From Chrysopilus asiliformis (taxonomy: Eukaryota > Arthropoda > Insecta > Diptera > Rhagionidae), in contig OZ035960.1 of assembly GCA_964034945.1 (NCBI GenBank), forward strand, positions 64,651,970 to 64,715,969: DNA of 64,000 bases, written 5' to 3'. A model generated the notes under the pieces. The model saw only the letters and a list, made by a program, of their open reading frames with translations. It did no database searches and was not told where the DNA came from. Below, piece after piece: positions 1 through 11,299 of the stretch (position 1 is the stretch's first letter; every line of letters begins with the position of its first letter). Made by a program: the position numbers and the translations under genes.

Positions 1-299
1 AACGCAGTTAAAAATTTGAATTGACTTATTATTTATTTTTTTTCAACACTCTATTCTCATTTAGTGCACCTTTAAGTGCATTTGTCACCCAATTTTGATT
101 TTTTGAGTAAAAAGCTGGATTACAGTGGACGTATTTGTAAAAAATAAAAATTTTTGATTTTTTTTGTTTTTGTTTTTTTTTGTTTTAAATGAATACTGAT
201 AGCTTAAACATTATTAATTTGTATAGAGAGTATTTTTAACCCCCATAGAAAAAAACATGTGCCGAACGGGTTAACAAACTAACAAAAAATTACAGCACT

Positions 300-2955
300 T
301 GCATTCGGTATTACTTTACCCCCCTCCGCTTACTCTCCCACCTATCGGGCTACTTTTTAATGGGTCTATGTTGGGGCTGGATCCCCGACGAACATCTGTG
401 CCAAATTTCAGGCCTATCGGTTCAGTAGTTTCCCCGCGAAAGAGTAACATAGCGCAAAAACTAATTTTCGAAATCACTTTACCCCCTCTCCTTACTCCCC
501 CCACCGCTCGGGCTACTTTTTAATGGGTCTGTGTTGGGGCTGGACCCTCGACGAACATCTTTGCCAAATTTCAGGCCTATCGGTTAAGTAGTTTCCCCGC
601 GAAAGAGTAACATAGCGCAAAAACTAAGTGTCGAAATCACTTTACCCCCTCCCCTTACTCCCCCCACCGCTCGGGCTACTTTTTAATGGGTCTGTGTTGG
701 CGCTGGACCCCCGACAAACATCTTTGCCAAACTTCAGGCCAATCGCTTCAGTAGTTTCCCCGCGAAAGAGTAACATAGCGCAAAAACTAAGTTTCGAAAT
801 CACTTTACCCCCTCCCCTTACTCCCCCCAACGCTCGGGCTACTTTTTAATGGATCTGTGTTGGGGCTGAGCCCCCGACGAACATTTACGCTAAATTTCAG
901 GCCAATCGGTTCAGTAGTTTCCTCGCGAAAGAGTAACATAGCGCAAAAACTAAGTTTCGAAATCACTTTACCCCCTCCCCTTACTCCCCCAACCTCTCGG
1001 GCTACTTTTTAATGGATCTATATTGGTGCTGGACCCCCGACAAACATCTATGCCGAATTACAGGCCAGTCGGTTAAGTAGTTTCCCCGCGAAAGAGTAAC
1101 ATAGCGCAAAAACTAAGTTTCGAAATCACTTTACCCCCTCTCCTTACTCCCCCCACCGCTCGGGCTACTTTTTAATGGGTCTGTGTTGGGGCTGGACCCT
1201 CGACGAACATCTTTGCCAAATTTCAGGCCTATCGGTTAAGTAGTTTCCCCGCGAAAGAGTAACATAGCGCAAAAACTAAGTTTCGAAATCACTTTACCCC
1301 CTCTCCTTACTCCCCCCACCGCTCGGGCTACTTTTTAATGGGTCTGTGTTGGGGCTGGACCCTCGACAAACATCTTTGCCAAATTTCAGGCCAATCGCTT
1401 CAGTAGTTTCCCCGCGAAAGAGTAACATAGCGCAAAAACTAAGTTTCGAAATCACTTTACCCCCTCCCCTTACTCCCCCCACCGCTCGGGCTACTTTTTA
1501 ATGGGTCTGTGTTGGGGCTGGACCCTCGACGAACATCTTTGCCAAATTTCAGGCCTATCGGTTAAGTAGTTTCCCCGCGAAAGAGTAACATAGCGCAAAA
1601 ACTAATTTTCGAAATCACTTTACCCCCTCTCCTTACTCCCCCCACCGCTCGGGCTACTTTTTAATGGGTCTGTGTTGGGGCTGGACCCTCGACGAACATC
1701 TTTGCCAAATTTCAGGCCAATCTAAGTAGTTTCCCCGCGAAAGAGTAACATAGCGCAAAAACTAAGTTTCGAAATCACTTTACCCCCTCCCCTTACTCCC
1801 CCACCTATCGGGCTACCTTTTAATGGATCTGTGTTGGCTCTGGACCCCCGACAAACATCTATGCCAAATTTCAGGCCAATCGCTTCAGTAGTTTCCCCGC
1901 GAAAGAGTAACATAGCGCAAAAACTAAGTTTCGAAATCACTTTACCCCCTCCCCTTACTCCCCCCACCGCTCGGGCTACTTTTTAATGGATCTGTGTTGG
2001 GGCTCAGCCCCCGACGAACATTTACGCTAAATTTCAGGCCAATCGGTTCAGTAGTTTCCTCGCGAAAGAGTAACATAGCGCAAAAACTAAGTTTCGAAAT
2101 CACTTTACCCCTCCCCTTACTCCCCCAACCTCTCGGGCTACTTTTTAATAGATCTGTGTTGGGGCTGGACCCTCGACGAACATATGTGCCAAATTTCAGG
2201 CCAATCGGTCCAGTAGTTTCCACGCGAAAGAGTAACATAGAGGGAAAACTAAGTTTCGAGATGACTTTACCCCCTCCCCTTACTCCCCCCACCACTCGGG
2301 CTACTTTTTAATGGGTCTATGTTGGTGCTGGACCCCCGACGAACATCTGTGCCAAATATCAGGCCAATCGGTTCAGTAGTTTCCCGCGAAAGGGTAACAT
2401 AGAGGAAGCGCTAAGTTTCGAGATCACTTTACCCCCTCACCTTACTCCCCCACCTATCGGGCTACTTTTTAATAGGTCTGTGTTGGGGCTGGACTCTCGA
2501 CGAACATCTATGCCAAATTTCAGTCCAATCGCTTTAGTAGTTTCCCCGCGAAAGAGTAACATAGCGCAAAAACTAAGTTTCGAAATCACTTTACCCCCTC
2601 CCCTTACTCCCCCCACCACTCGGGCTACTTTTTAATGGGTCTGTGTTGCGGCTGAGCCCCCGACGAACGTTTACGCCAAATTTCAGGCCAGTCGGTTAAG
2701 TAGTTTCCCCGCGAAAGAGTAACATAGCGCAAAAACTAATTTTCGAAATCACTTTACCCCCTCTCCTTACTCCCCCACCGCTCGGGCTACTTTTTAATGG
2801 GTCTGTGTTGGGGCTGGACTCTCGACGAACATCTATGCCAAATTTCAGGCCAATCGGTTCAGTAGTTTCCCCGCGAAAGAGTAACATAGCGCAAAAAGTA
2901 AGTTTCGAAATCACTTTACCCCCTCCCCTTACTCCCCCCACCCTTCGAGCTACTT
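300..2955. repeat. Tandem array of ~163-bp units (about 16 copies)
   Basis: About 16 head-to-tail units recur at a ~163-bp period. The landmark GGGCTACTTTTTAAT falls near 347, 510, 674, 837, 1000, 1165, 1328, 1491, 1650, 1976, 2139, 2300, 2460, 2627 and 2787. Each unit holds a pyrimidine-rich stretch (ACCCCCTCCCCTTACTCCCC), a TGCCAAATTTCAGGCC segment and AAAGAGTAACATAGCGC. Units differ by scattered substitutions and small indels, as in a locally homogenised satellite. Long open frames run on both strands because the unit lacks stops, and they change register between units, so I do not call them genes. Bases 1-299, before the array, are A/T-rich with nothing recognisable. Confidence 0.93.
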
Positions 2956-3046
2956 TTCCGTATGCCTATGTTGGAACCAGAACCACCACAGACACTCATG
3001 CCAAATTTCAAGTCAATCGGTTCAGCCGTTTTTGCGTGAAAGAGGA

Positions 3047-3081
<35 letters not shown>

Positions 3082-3110
3082 CCAACTCATTTTTATATAT
3101 TAGTATGATT
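2956..3110 (+). repeat. Array terminus: transposon-like tail with (GACA)n microsatellite
   Basis: The last array unit passes into TGCCAAATTTCAAGTCAATC followed by a (GACA)n run at about 3049-3080 and the short tail ATATATTAGTATGATT. The same tail recurs at 4557-4672 with a shorter (GACA)n. The satellite unit is a diverged relative of this terminal segment (compare TGCCAAATTTCAGGCCNATC), so the array probably grew from a tandemly repeated part of a mobile element. A Helentron/DINE-like origin is an inference from this architecture; no transposase or replicase is visible. Confidence 0.6.
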
Positions 3111-3145
3111 TAGGGATTGTAAATCGGCTGAAAATGCATAATTTT

Positions 3146-4330
3146 TATACCCGTATGGTGAAACCAAAGGGTATATTAACTTTGCCTTACCGTTTGTAAC
3201 GCCAAGATCCCGTCATCGCACAAAAAAATGAATTACACCAGTGTGTTTAGAATGATAAAACATAACAAAAGCTATAATTGCCAATCTGGCAATCATTTGA
3301 GACCCGTATGGTGATATTCGTATCAAAATTCGAACAGTTGTACCAAAATTCCACTTTGAAGTTAAACTTTCCAATAAGATTTTTTAAAATTTATTCCAAT
3401 CGGATTTTGATGTATGGAGGTTTTATGTAAAATCATATCCTAAATAACTTTTGTTCTTGCACTTTTACGATAGGATGCACCGTTTTTGAGATATTCACAA
3501 AAAACGATTTCATTCGTATGGGGGGTAACCCCCTAAGGGTCCATTTTTGCCCATTAACGAACTTAGCCTCGCATTTTACGAAAAACGGATCTGTGCAAAA
3601 TTTCAAGTCTCTAGCTCAATCCGTGCGCCCGCAATCCGCGCCACAGACGGACAGACAGACAGACGGACAGACAGACGGACAGACAGACGGACGGACGGAC
3701 AGACGGACGGACATGCTAAATTCAACTTTTTTCATCATTCTAAACACACTGGTGTAATTCATTTTTTTGTGCGATGACGGGATCTTGGCGTTACAAACGG
3801 TAAGGCAAAGTTAATATACCCTTTGGTTTCACCATACGGGTATAAAAAAAAAGTTGAATTTAGCATGTCCGTCCGTCTGTCTGTCCGTCTGTCTGTCCGT
3901 CTGTCTGTCCGTCTATCCGTCTGTCTGTCCGTCTGTCTGTCTGTCTGTGGCGCGGATTGCGGGCGCACGGATTGAGCTAGAGACTTGAAAGTTTGCACAG
4001 ATCCGTTTTTCGCAAAATGCGAGGCTAAGTTCGTTAATGGGCAAAAATGGACCATTAGGGGGGGTACCCCCCATACGAAGGAAATCGTTTTTTGTGAATA
4101 TCTCAAAAACGGTGCATCTTATCAAAAAAGTGCAAGAACAAAAGTTATTTAGGATATGATTCTACATAAAACTCCCATACATCAAAATCTGATTGGAATA
4201 AATTTAAAAAAATCTTATTGGAAAGTTTGACTTCAAAGTGGAATTTTGATACAACTGTTTGCCGTTCACTTAAATCACCATACGGGTTTTCAATGATTGC
4301 CAGATTGGCAAATATAGCTTTTGTTATGTT
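3146..4330 (-). mobile_element. mini-me/DINE-1-like repeat, minus copy, interrupted by another copy
   Basis: A ~570-bp repeat reading right to left. Its TATACCCGTATGGTG end lies at 3146-3257, the remainder at about 3848-4330, ending in GCTTTTGTTATG. The middle is occupied by a plus-oriented copy of the same family. The body carries a (GTCY)n tract at about 3866-3950, the hallmark reported for dipteran mini-me elements. The pre-insertion site is preserved in the duplicate at 4700-4715. Non-coding and non-autonomous. Confidence 0.8.
3258..3847 (+). mobile_element. mini-me/DINE-1-like repeat nested in another copy
   Basis: A full-length plus copy from AACATAACAAAAGC to CACCATACGGGTATAAAA, with a (GACR)n tract at about 3643-3714. 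It sits within the A-rich AAAAAGTTGAATT segment of the surrounding minus copy, a self-into-self insertion. CCCGTATGGTGA near the left end is the reverse complement of TCACCATACGGG near the right end, giving subterminal inverted repeats. The open frames of 76-79 codons across the body are shared by other copies but only reflect a stop-poor consensus. Confidence 0.8.
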
Positions 4331-4937
4331 TTTACCGGTAATTTTACAGCCCATTACCGGTAAATTCGGTAAAAACATTATTTTTATAGTGAGGCGCTAC
4401 TCTTGTTATGAATACATTAAATAGTATACTTATTTAAAAGTGTTTTCTTTTAACTCAACCAAATTTAAAGTCAATATATTAATGTGGATGATTATTACTA
4501 GTGAAAAAAATTTTTTTTATATGCGTTGGTGAGTAGACTTCAAACTCAAAGTATGAGCCAGAACTACCACAGACACTCATGCCAAATTTCAAGTCAATCG
4601 GTTCAGCCGTTTTTGCGTGAAAGAGGAACAGACAGACAGACAGACACCAACTCATTTTTATATATTAGTATGATTTAGGGATTGTAAATCGGCTGAAAAT
4701 GCATAATTTTTTTACCGGTAATTTTACAGCCCATTACCGGTAAATTCGGTAAAAACATTATTTTTATAGTGAGGCGCTACTCTTGTTATGAATACATTAA
4801 ATATTATACTTATTTAAAAGTGTTTTCTTTTAACTCAACCAAATTTAAAGTCAATATATTAATGTGGATGATTATTACTAGTGAAAAAAATTTTTTTTAT
4901 ATGCGTTGGTGAGTAGACTTCAAACTCAAAGTATGAA
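4331..4937. repeat. Direct duplication flanking a (GACA)n tail
   Basis: The segment starting TTACCGGTAATTTTACAG and ending CAAACTCAAAGTATGA occurs at about 4331-4556 and again at 4711-4937 with almost no change. Between the copies are a short transposon tail with (GACA)n (4557-4672) and a second copy of the 38-bp stretch at 3111-3147 (TTTAGGGATTGTAAATCGGC...). The arrangement is a tandem duplication of a ~380-bp block. Only the first copy was later hit by the nested repeats at 3146-4330. Bases 4938-5275 hold no recognisable gene. Confidence 0.75.
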
Positions 4938-5275
4938 AGTTTTCCAATTTCTCGGTAGCGTTTTTTTACTTTTTACAGTTATTTATATATTATAAATATT
5001 TTTTTACGTATTATAAGATTAAACAAAGCGAGACTAAACATGAATGGTTTCTATCTCGCTTGAACTTTAGGCGCTATTGAAAAATTTCTGAGAGAAAAGA
5101 TATTGAGAGAAATTTTTTCAAAAGCTTTTCGCTCATTTGTCTTTCCACTATATGGAAAGCCCTATATCAGAATTTGACACTAGTCATTGGCTCTCAAAAT
5201 ATAGATTTCTGTTCTCTCAGTGCAGTTTAAAATTTCAGCATAGAATAAGGAATATATATATAAGGAATATATAGA

Positions 5276-5817
5276 AACATAACAAAAGCTATAATTGCCA
5301 ATCTGGCAATTATTGAAAACCCGTATGGTGATATTCGTATCAAAATTCGAACAGTTGTACCAAAATTCCACTTTGAAGTCAAACTTTCCAATAAGATTTT
5401 TTAAAATTTATTCCAATCGGATTTTGATGTATGGGAGTTTTATGTAGAATCATATCCTAAATAACTTTTGTTCTTGCACTTTTTTGATAAGATGCATCGT
5501 TTTTGAGATATTCGCAAAAACCGTTTTCGTTCGTATGGGGGGTACCCCCCCTAATTGTCCATTTTTGCCCATTAACGAACTTAGCCTCGCATTTTACGAA
5601 AAACGGATCTGTGCAAACTTTCAAGTCTCTAACTCAATCCGTGCACCCGCAATCCGCGCCACAGACAGACGGACGGACATGCAAAAATTAATTATTTTTG
5701 TCATTCTAAACACACTGGTGTAATTAATTTTTGTTTGTGATGACGGGATCTTGGCGTTACAAACGGTAAGGCAAAGTTAATATACCCTTTGGTTTCACCA
5801 TACGGGTATAAAAATTA
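5276..5817 (+). mobile_element. mini-me/DINE-1-like repeat
   Basis: A complete plus copy with the family ends AACATAACAAAAGC and CGGGTATAAAA. Its (GACR)n tract is very short (about 5662-5677). No coding capacity is supported. Confidence 0.8.
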
Positions 5818-6062
5818 TGTTAAATTCGAAAAAAAATGACAAAAATTTAGAAAACCTAATTTTTTTTTCTGTATGGGTGCAAGATCCTTGATAAAAAACC
5901 CCCAATCCAATGTGGAACAGCATATGCCGAGGGATGAATGGCTTGAGGGTTACCTAGTCGCGAATATGCGAACTCAGGATACCTGGCGACCTCCTGTTTC
6001 AATCAGCTTTACGCCCGTATGGGAGCTCTGCGGGCGCAGACGTTTCCCTTCTAGCCTTACTC

Positions 6063-7469
6063 GTGGGACCTAACATAAACCGACCCAATTCTTTTTGTGT
6101 AAATAGTGATGTCTCAAATCCTACACCCTCCTCTCCCTCTACCCCTAATCCCTCCAATCCCACAAAATCCCCATCATTACAAGGTAATCGGGATACCCCC
6201 AGACCCTTCCTTTCGCCGGCTTCGTCCTTGACATCCTCAATTTCGCTGAGTGTTCTAAATTTCCGGGAACTTAGCAGTTCCTGGGATAGCCTGGACAGTC
6301 AGGGGAGAAGATCGGCGCTACTGAGAGTGCACTGGAGACTGTCAAGTCTTCGGAAGATTCTCGTAGTGAGAAACCAAAGCCTATTGAGAGTGCACTGGAG
6401 ACTGTCAAGTCTTCGGAAGATTCTCATAGTGCGAAACCAGAGCCGTCAGGAAGATAAAAGTACGCCTTCTACAAATCTTCGCGACAGTACCTGGAAAAGA
6501 TGAAGAAAAGGGATCCCGCAGCCTTAAGCGCAAGAGATAAGGCTCTGATAGCAATGCACCGAAAGGTAGTTGCATCCTTTGAAAAAACCAAGGATTGCCT
6601 AATCGGAAGGTGAACCACCGCTCAGCCTGTCTCTTGAAGCGAAGGGCAAGTTGATAAAAACCGCAAACCCCCCTGCGCAGGAGGGGAGCGCGGCTAGTAG
6701 GAAAACAGGAGGCAATACCAGCAAGCAACAGGCGGTTGCAACAGCTAGGGCATCTGCCGGACCCTCAACCTCAACGGGAGCTAAGCTCGGTTAAGACCAA
6801 GAGGGTGAGATCTCAGGGGGAGGAAACTGGCAACGAGCCGAAAAACAGAGAACATCTGCGAGCGTAGGCACTGCCGATGTGGGCACCCCCGACCATCTTA
6901 AAGTGGCCATCGTCGATAACAGTGATCCTGATGGTAAGATCACATACGATCGGTGGCTACTCATAGAAGCCAAAATACTTGAAGCACTAGCCGGGGACCC
7001 CGAGAAAAGCATTCCTCCAGTCGGATGCACCTTCCACGGGGCCGGCTGGCTTAAAGGGGTCAAGGTGGTCATGTGCGACAGCGAGGAGTCCTTTAGCTTC
7101 CTCTCCAAAACCATCTCCAGTATAGGAGAACTTTGGGAAGGGGCCCAACTACAGGTCATCCCACGCAGTGCACTGCCGCTGAGACCCAAAGCTTGGATGT
7201 GGATTCCCCCACCGGAACTACCGGATGAATCCATATTCAGGATATTGGAGGCGCAGAACCCTGAAATCTCAGTCAAAGACTGGAAGATTTTAAAGTCCCT
7301 CAAAGGGGCTAAGGGTAACGGCAAGGACTACCAGATCCTATTGGATCAAAAGTCCAGCCTATCCCTTGGAAAGTCTTCTGGGACCATTCATTTTGGCCTG
7401 GGAACAGTCAGGGTGAGGTTGGAGGGTAACCATGTTGAGCCCGAAGCAGCTGTCAGTGGTGCAGATTAA
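6063..7469 (+). pseudogene. LOA LINE ORF1 with DUF4780 domain, broken
   Basis: ORF1 of the LINE, expected to be an RNA-binding Gag-like protein. The clearest part is 6879-7469 (196 codons), containing DHLKVAIVDNSDPDGKIT, FHGAGWLKGVKVV, LWEGAQLQV and a final GTVRVRLEGN, the pattern of the DUF4780 domain in LOA-type ORF1s. The upstream part (6063-6503) is Ser/Pro-rich. It has a ~63-bp tandem duplication at about 6318-6445 (GAGAGTGCACTGGAGACTGT twice) and is cut off from the DUF4780 part by stops and frameshifts. The DUF4780 frame ends at 7469 and overlaps the ORF2 ATG at 7432 by 38 bp, a usual LINE arrangement. Confidence 0.8.
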
Positions 7470-8370
7470 TCTGTATCATTGTCAGGCGGCGACAGAGGAT
7501 CTGGTGCTTACCATGGCAGAGGACGACATCGACGTGGCTTTAGTCCAGGAGCCCTGGTTAAACGGCAGTAACAAGATCCTTGGACTGACACCTAAAGGGT
7601 ATGTATTACATTATAGTAAGACTGATGAAAAACTAAGGAGCTGCATCGTCGCCTAGAAAAACATTAATGCTTTCTTTTTAGGTAGCCTCTGCAGCGGAGA
7701 TGTGTCGTCAATTTTATTTGAGCAACGGAGAAGAGAGCAATCTCTGATCATTGCTTCAATTTACATGCCATACGAGGAAAGGGATCCACCAGGGAACAAG
7801 GTACGCAGTTTGGTGAGTTTTGCCAAAAACCGCCACCTAAACCTAGTGATGTGATGTGATGCCAACGCTCATTCATTAACAAAAACAGAGAAGAGGTAAT
7901 CGACATAACACTCGCGACTAGCTACCAAGACTTGAGGCTTGACAATTGGAGAGTATCGCCCACGCACTCCTTTTCGGATTATGCTAGGATACTCTTCGGT
8001 ATTACCTTCTCAAAGGAGGTACCTGAACACTACAGGAATGCTAGGAGAACTGACTGGAACAAATTCTCAGAGGAAATAAGGCGGGAGACCGTTGGTCCGA
8101 CTGGACCCACACCTCTCACTGCTTCTTCCATTGAGAAAGTAGTAGGGAATATTAAGCACAAACTTACTCAAGCCTGTAACGCTTCCTGTCCGATAACACG
8201 CAGTACGAAAAGTACGACCACACCATGGTGGAGTGGAGAGCTATGTAATGAATTTAAAGCAGGGAGCAGCAATTATGCTTTAATTCCATTCGAAGTAGCT
8301 AAAAAGCACAACTTCCTTAATCGATGGGAGCAGGCCTTAACTCCAGGTCTAAATAAGGCAAAAACTTTGT
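7432..8370 (+). pseudogene. LOA LINE ORF2, endonuclease part, broken
   Basis: The ATG at 7432 begins an apurinic-endonuclease-like domain: VVQINLYHCQAATEDLVL, DIDVALVQEPWL, then past a TAG at 7654 the region SLIIASIYMP, and a damaged CDANAH motif after a small GTGATGT duplication near 7850. Further frameshifts follow, then SPTHSFSDYARILF (about 7950). The reading frame is lost at the insertion beginning near 8246. This domain normally nicks target DNA to prime reverse transcription; here it cannot be made intact. Confidence 0.8.
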
Positions 8371-8628
8371 GATACTAAGACGGTCGTTTATTACACTCAC
8401 TTTCTTTTATATCATATTAATGCTTATTTAGCTAAAGTGTATAATTATTAGTTAAGGTCTACTTTTGCTGATTCACATCAATTTGTTTACGCTCGCGATG
8501 GACTCGCGATCAAAAATGTCGACGCAGATATTTCATACTAGCAGAGTGCATTGACACGCGTGCTACTTCATAAATTGATGTGAATCATTGTTTTAATTTC
8601 TTATGCATGTTAATTATGCATATCACAG
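8246..8628. mobile_element. ~380-bp insertion in LINE ORF2, class unknown
   Basis: Coding sequence of the LINE stops at GGAGAGCTATGT and resumes at AGCTACGTCAACTGCG, where the RT-proximal frame continues (LRKQTRKLFNKAK). The flanks AGCTATGT and AGCTACGT are near-identical 8-mers, suggesting a target-site duplication. No convincing terminal inverted repeats or coding region were seen at the edges. A smaller inverted-repeat element lies inside. Confidence 0.5.
8469..8587. mobile_element. 119-bp inverted-repeat element (MITE-like)
   Basis: The ends are perfect 16-bp inverted repeats: TGATTCACATCAATTT at 8469-8484 and AAATTGATGTGAATCA at 8572-8587. The interior contains CGCGATGGACTCGCG. No target duplication was identified. 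It lies inside the larger insertion in the LINE and could be either a nested MITE or a fold within that insertion. Confidence 0.55.
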
Positions 8629-8635
8629 CTACGTC

Positions 8636-10483
8636 AACTGCGAAAACAGACTAGGAAACTGTTTAATAAGGCAAAGTTTACGAAGAACGAAGAAGCGTGG
8701 ACCAATTACAAGGCCAGCTTCAATGAGTATAAAAAAGAGATTAGGAGGTCCAAGTGGACATCGTGGAAAGATTTCTGTTGCTCAATCGAGGAAACACAAG
8801 ATGCTGCCAGACTCCGAAGGATCCTAAGTAGGACTCCTTCGGCCCCGGTGCTCCTGGAAAATCCAGATGGAGGCACAACGGAATCAAGCCAGGAAACACT
8901 GGACCTCCTAATGGACACCCATTTCCCTATAGATTGTCAGAGCAGAGTTAGTAGATACTACGCTCCAGAAATAGGAACTTTCGGGTAGCAAAAGAAATAA
9001 TTAATGAACGTTCGATAGCGTGGGCAGTACATTCCTTCAGCCCCTACAAAGCGGCGGGCACGGATGGGATTATCCCGGCCATGCTTCAGAACGCGTTGCC
9101 TTTTATCAAATCTTGGTTGATAAAACTCTTTAGAGGTTGCTTGCTAGCCAGGTATATACCGGAGTGCTGGAGAGAAGTTCGTGTGGCATTCATCCCCAAG
9201 GCTGGGAAACGTTGTCACGTTAAACCAAAGGACTTCCGACCTATAAGTCTTTCATCGTTTTTACTAAAAACACTAGAAAGAGTTATTGATCTTAGCATTA
9301 AGAATTCCTTGGACAGCAGCTCAATATCTACGGCCCAACATGCCCACACTAAAGGCAAGTCTGTAGAGACAGCTCTGCACAAGGTGGTGCGAACTCTAGA
9401 GGAAACTGCCCACCATAAGGAGTATGCCCTAGCAGCATTCCTGGACATTGAAGGTGCGTTTAATAACGTACATATAAGGTCTTTAGTGGGTGCACTTAGG
9501 GCACACAGTGTCGACGAGATGCTAACTGAGTTGACAGAGCAGTTGCTCAACAGCAGAACAGTTTTGGCCACCATTGGTATAAGTAACGTAAAGAGAGCGA
9601 TCAGTAGGGGAACACCGCAGGGGGGGGGGGGATCCTATCTCCACTTCTGTGGAATCTAGCTCTGAACGAAATACTCCTATCGTTACAAGGAAAGGGAATA
9701 GAAGTTGTTGCGTACGCTGACGATGTGGTCGTTTTGGTAACAGGAAAATTTCTCCCAATACTAAGCGAACTCATGGAATCAGCATTACGCGATATCACAA
9801 AGTGGGTGGAGCGCAATGGTCTTGGGGTTAACCCCTCTAAAACTGAACTAGTGCTCTTCACAAGAAAAAGGAAGGTGCCAACCTTACAACTTCCAAAGAT
9901 AGGAACAACGCAACTCAGTCTCTCTCCTGAGGCGAAATACCTTGGTTTTATTCTGGACTCCAAACTTTCTTGGAAAAGGAATACGGAAGAGAGGATAAAC
10001 AAAGCGTTGTGCGCGTTTTACGCATGTAAAAAAATGATTGGCAGGAATTGGGGCACATCACCGCGCATTACCCATTGGTTATACACATCGGTGATCAGAC
10101 CCATTCTCACATACGGATGTCTGGTTTGGTGGCCGACCATGAGGGTCAACTGCCAATATCAAACCCTTAACAAAGTACAAAGACTAGCGGCGCTAGGAAT
10201 CACAGGAGATGTTAGATCAACACCAACAGCGGGAATGGAAGCTCTACTGCACCTCATTCCCCTGAATGAGTACACGAGGTGTACGGCTGCCAAGAGTGCA
10301 CTAAGGCTCAGAGAGTCCCGACTCTGGAAGCACAGTACCTTCGGTCATAATAGCATCCTTAAAAGTCATGAATGGGGTATCCCGGACTCTACGGATTACT
10401 GTATACCTCACCTGAATACGAATGTGAACTTCTCGGTTTTGATTCCCGAAAGAAGGCTTTGGGATCTCAACAGTGTCATATAG
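8636..10483 (+). pseudogene. LOA LINE ORF2, reverse transcriptase part, broken
   Basis: After the insertion the frame continues through WTNYKASFNEYKKEIRR and the RT domain: SFSPYKAAGTDGI, VAFIPKAGK, KDFRPISLSSFLLKTLER, FLDIEGAFNNV, SRGTPQGG, then YADDVVVL with the catalytic Asp pair near 9717-9724. A run of ten G (about 9621-9630) causes a frameshift right after the TPQGG motif. The second half (9634-10483) includes NGLGVNPSKTELVLF and KYLGFILDSKLSWKRN. A stop near 8986 also breaks it. The fold and motif order are those of LINE RTs; not functional as written. Confidence 0.85.
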
Positions 10484-11253
10484 ACGAGCAAGAAGTCTCG
10501 GTTTACACTGATGGTTCTAAAACTGAAAAAGGTACGGAGGCGGGAGTGTTCTCAGATAATCTTGACCTCCAAAAGAGCTACAAACTGCCTGACGAGAGCA
10601 GTGTATTTCAAGCTGAAGTCTATGCCATAAGTGCAGCTGCTAGCTTGATAATGACGAGAGAACTACCCAGAACAAGGGTTTCAATCTACGTCGACAGTCA
10701 GGCAGCAATCAAGGCACTGGATTCGTCGACGATCAAGTTAAAGACCGTGTCTAATTGTCGCAGAGTACTTAATCAACTCGGCCTCTTACACGCCGTTAAA
10801 CTATGCTGGGTCCCCGGGCACAGCAACATATATGGCAATGAGAGAGTCGACGAACTGGCAAAATTTGGGACCGAAATGGCTATGGAAAGCGCGGACCGCT
10901 CGGTCGAAATGCCGATCGAATGCGCAAAAAGTATAATTGATAGGAAAGGGGTGAACAACATGAATATCTGTTGGCAATCTATGAGCGACTGTGTAATTAC
11001 GAGGTCGCTCTGGCCAAGATTTAATAGATATAGAACCGACACCCTTCTTAGACTCAGCAGGACCTCCGTAAGGCTACTCACAGGCTTAATCACGGGGCAC
11101 TGCCCCCTTGGCGCTATGGCCAGAAGGTGGGGCGCGGCCGCAAATGATTTTTGCCGCAGTTGTGGTGACGAGGAGGAGCCGGAGACCGTGAAAAACTTAC
11201 TCTGTGAGTGTCCAACCCTACAAGCACGCCGATATGGGACGCTTCGGGCGTAG
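10372..11253 (+). pseudogene. LOA LINE ORF2, RNase H and C-terminal part
   Basis: Following another frameshift near 10450-10480, this frame carries an RNase H domain: VSVYTDGSKTEKGTEAG (first Asp), SSVFQAEVYAI (Glu), IYVDSQAAIKAL (Asp) and WVPGHSNIYGNERVDELA (His/Asp). It ends in a Cys-rich tail, FCRSCGDEEEPETVKNLLCE. RNase H in a LINE of this type supports assignment to the I/LOA group. The four acidic catalytic positions are visible, so this module decayed less than the endonuclease. Confidence 0.85.
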
Positions 11254-11299
11254 CGCTGCGCTCATTCCTGTGCGCGCATGGTCTTCTTAACCTAACCTG

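Noticed and set aside
316..2941. Open frames of 60-117 codons on both strands across the tandem array (SFCAMLLFRGETTE-type peptides)
   Set aside because: They follow from a stop-poor repeat unit, occur on both strands, change frame between units and show no protein-like conservation pattern.
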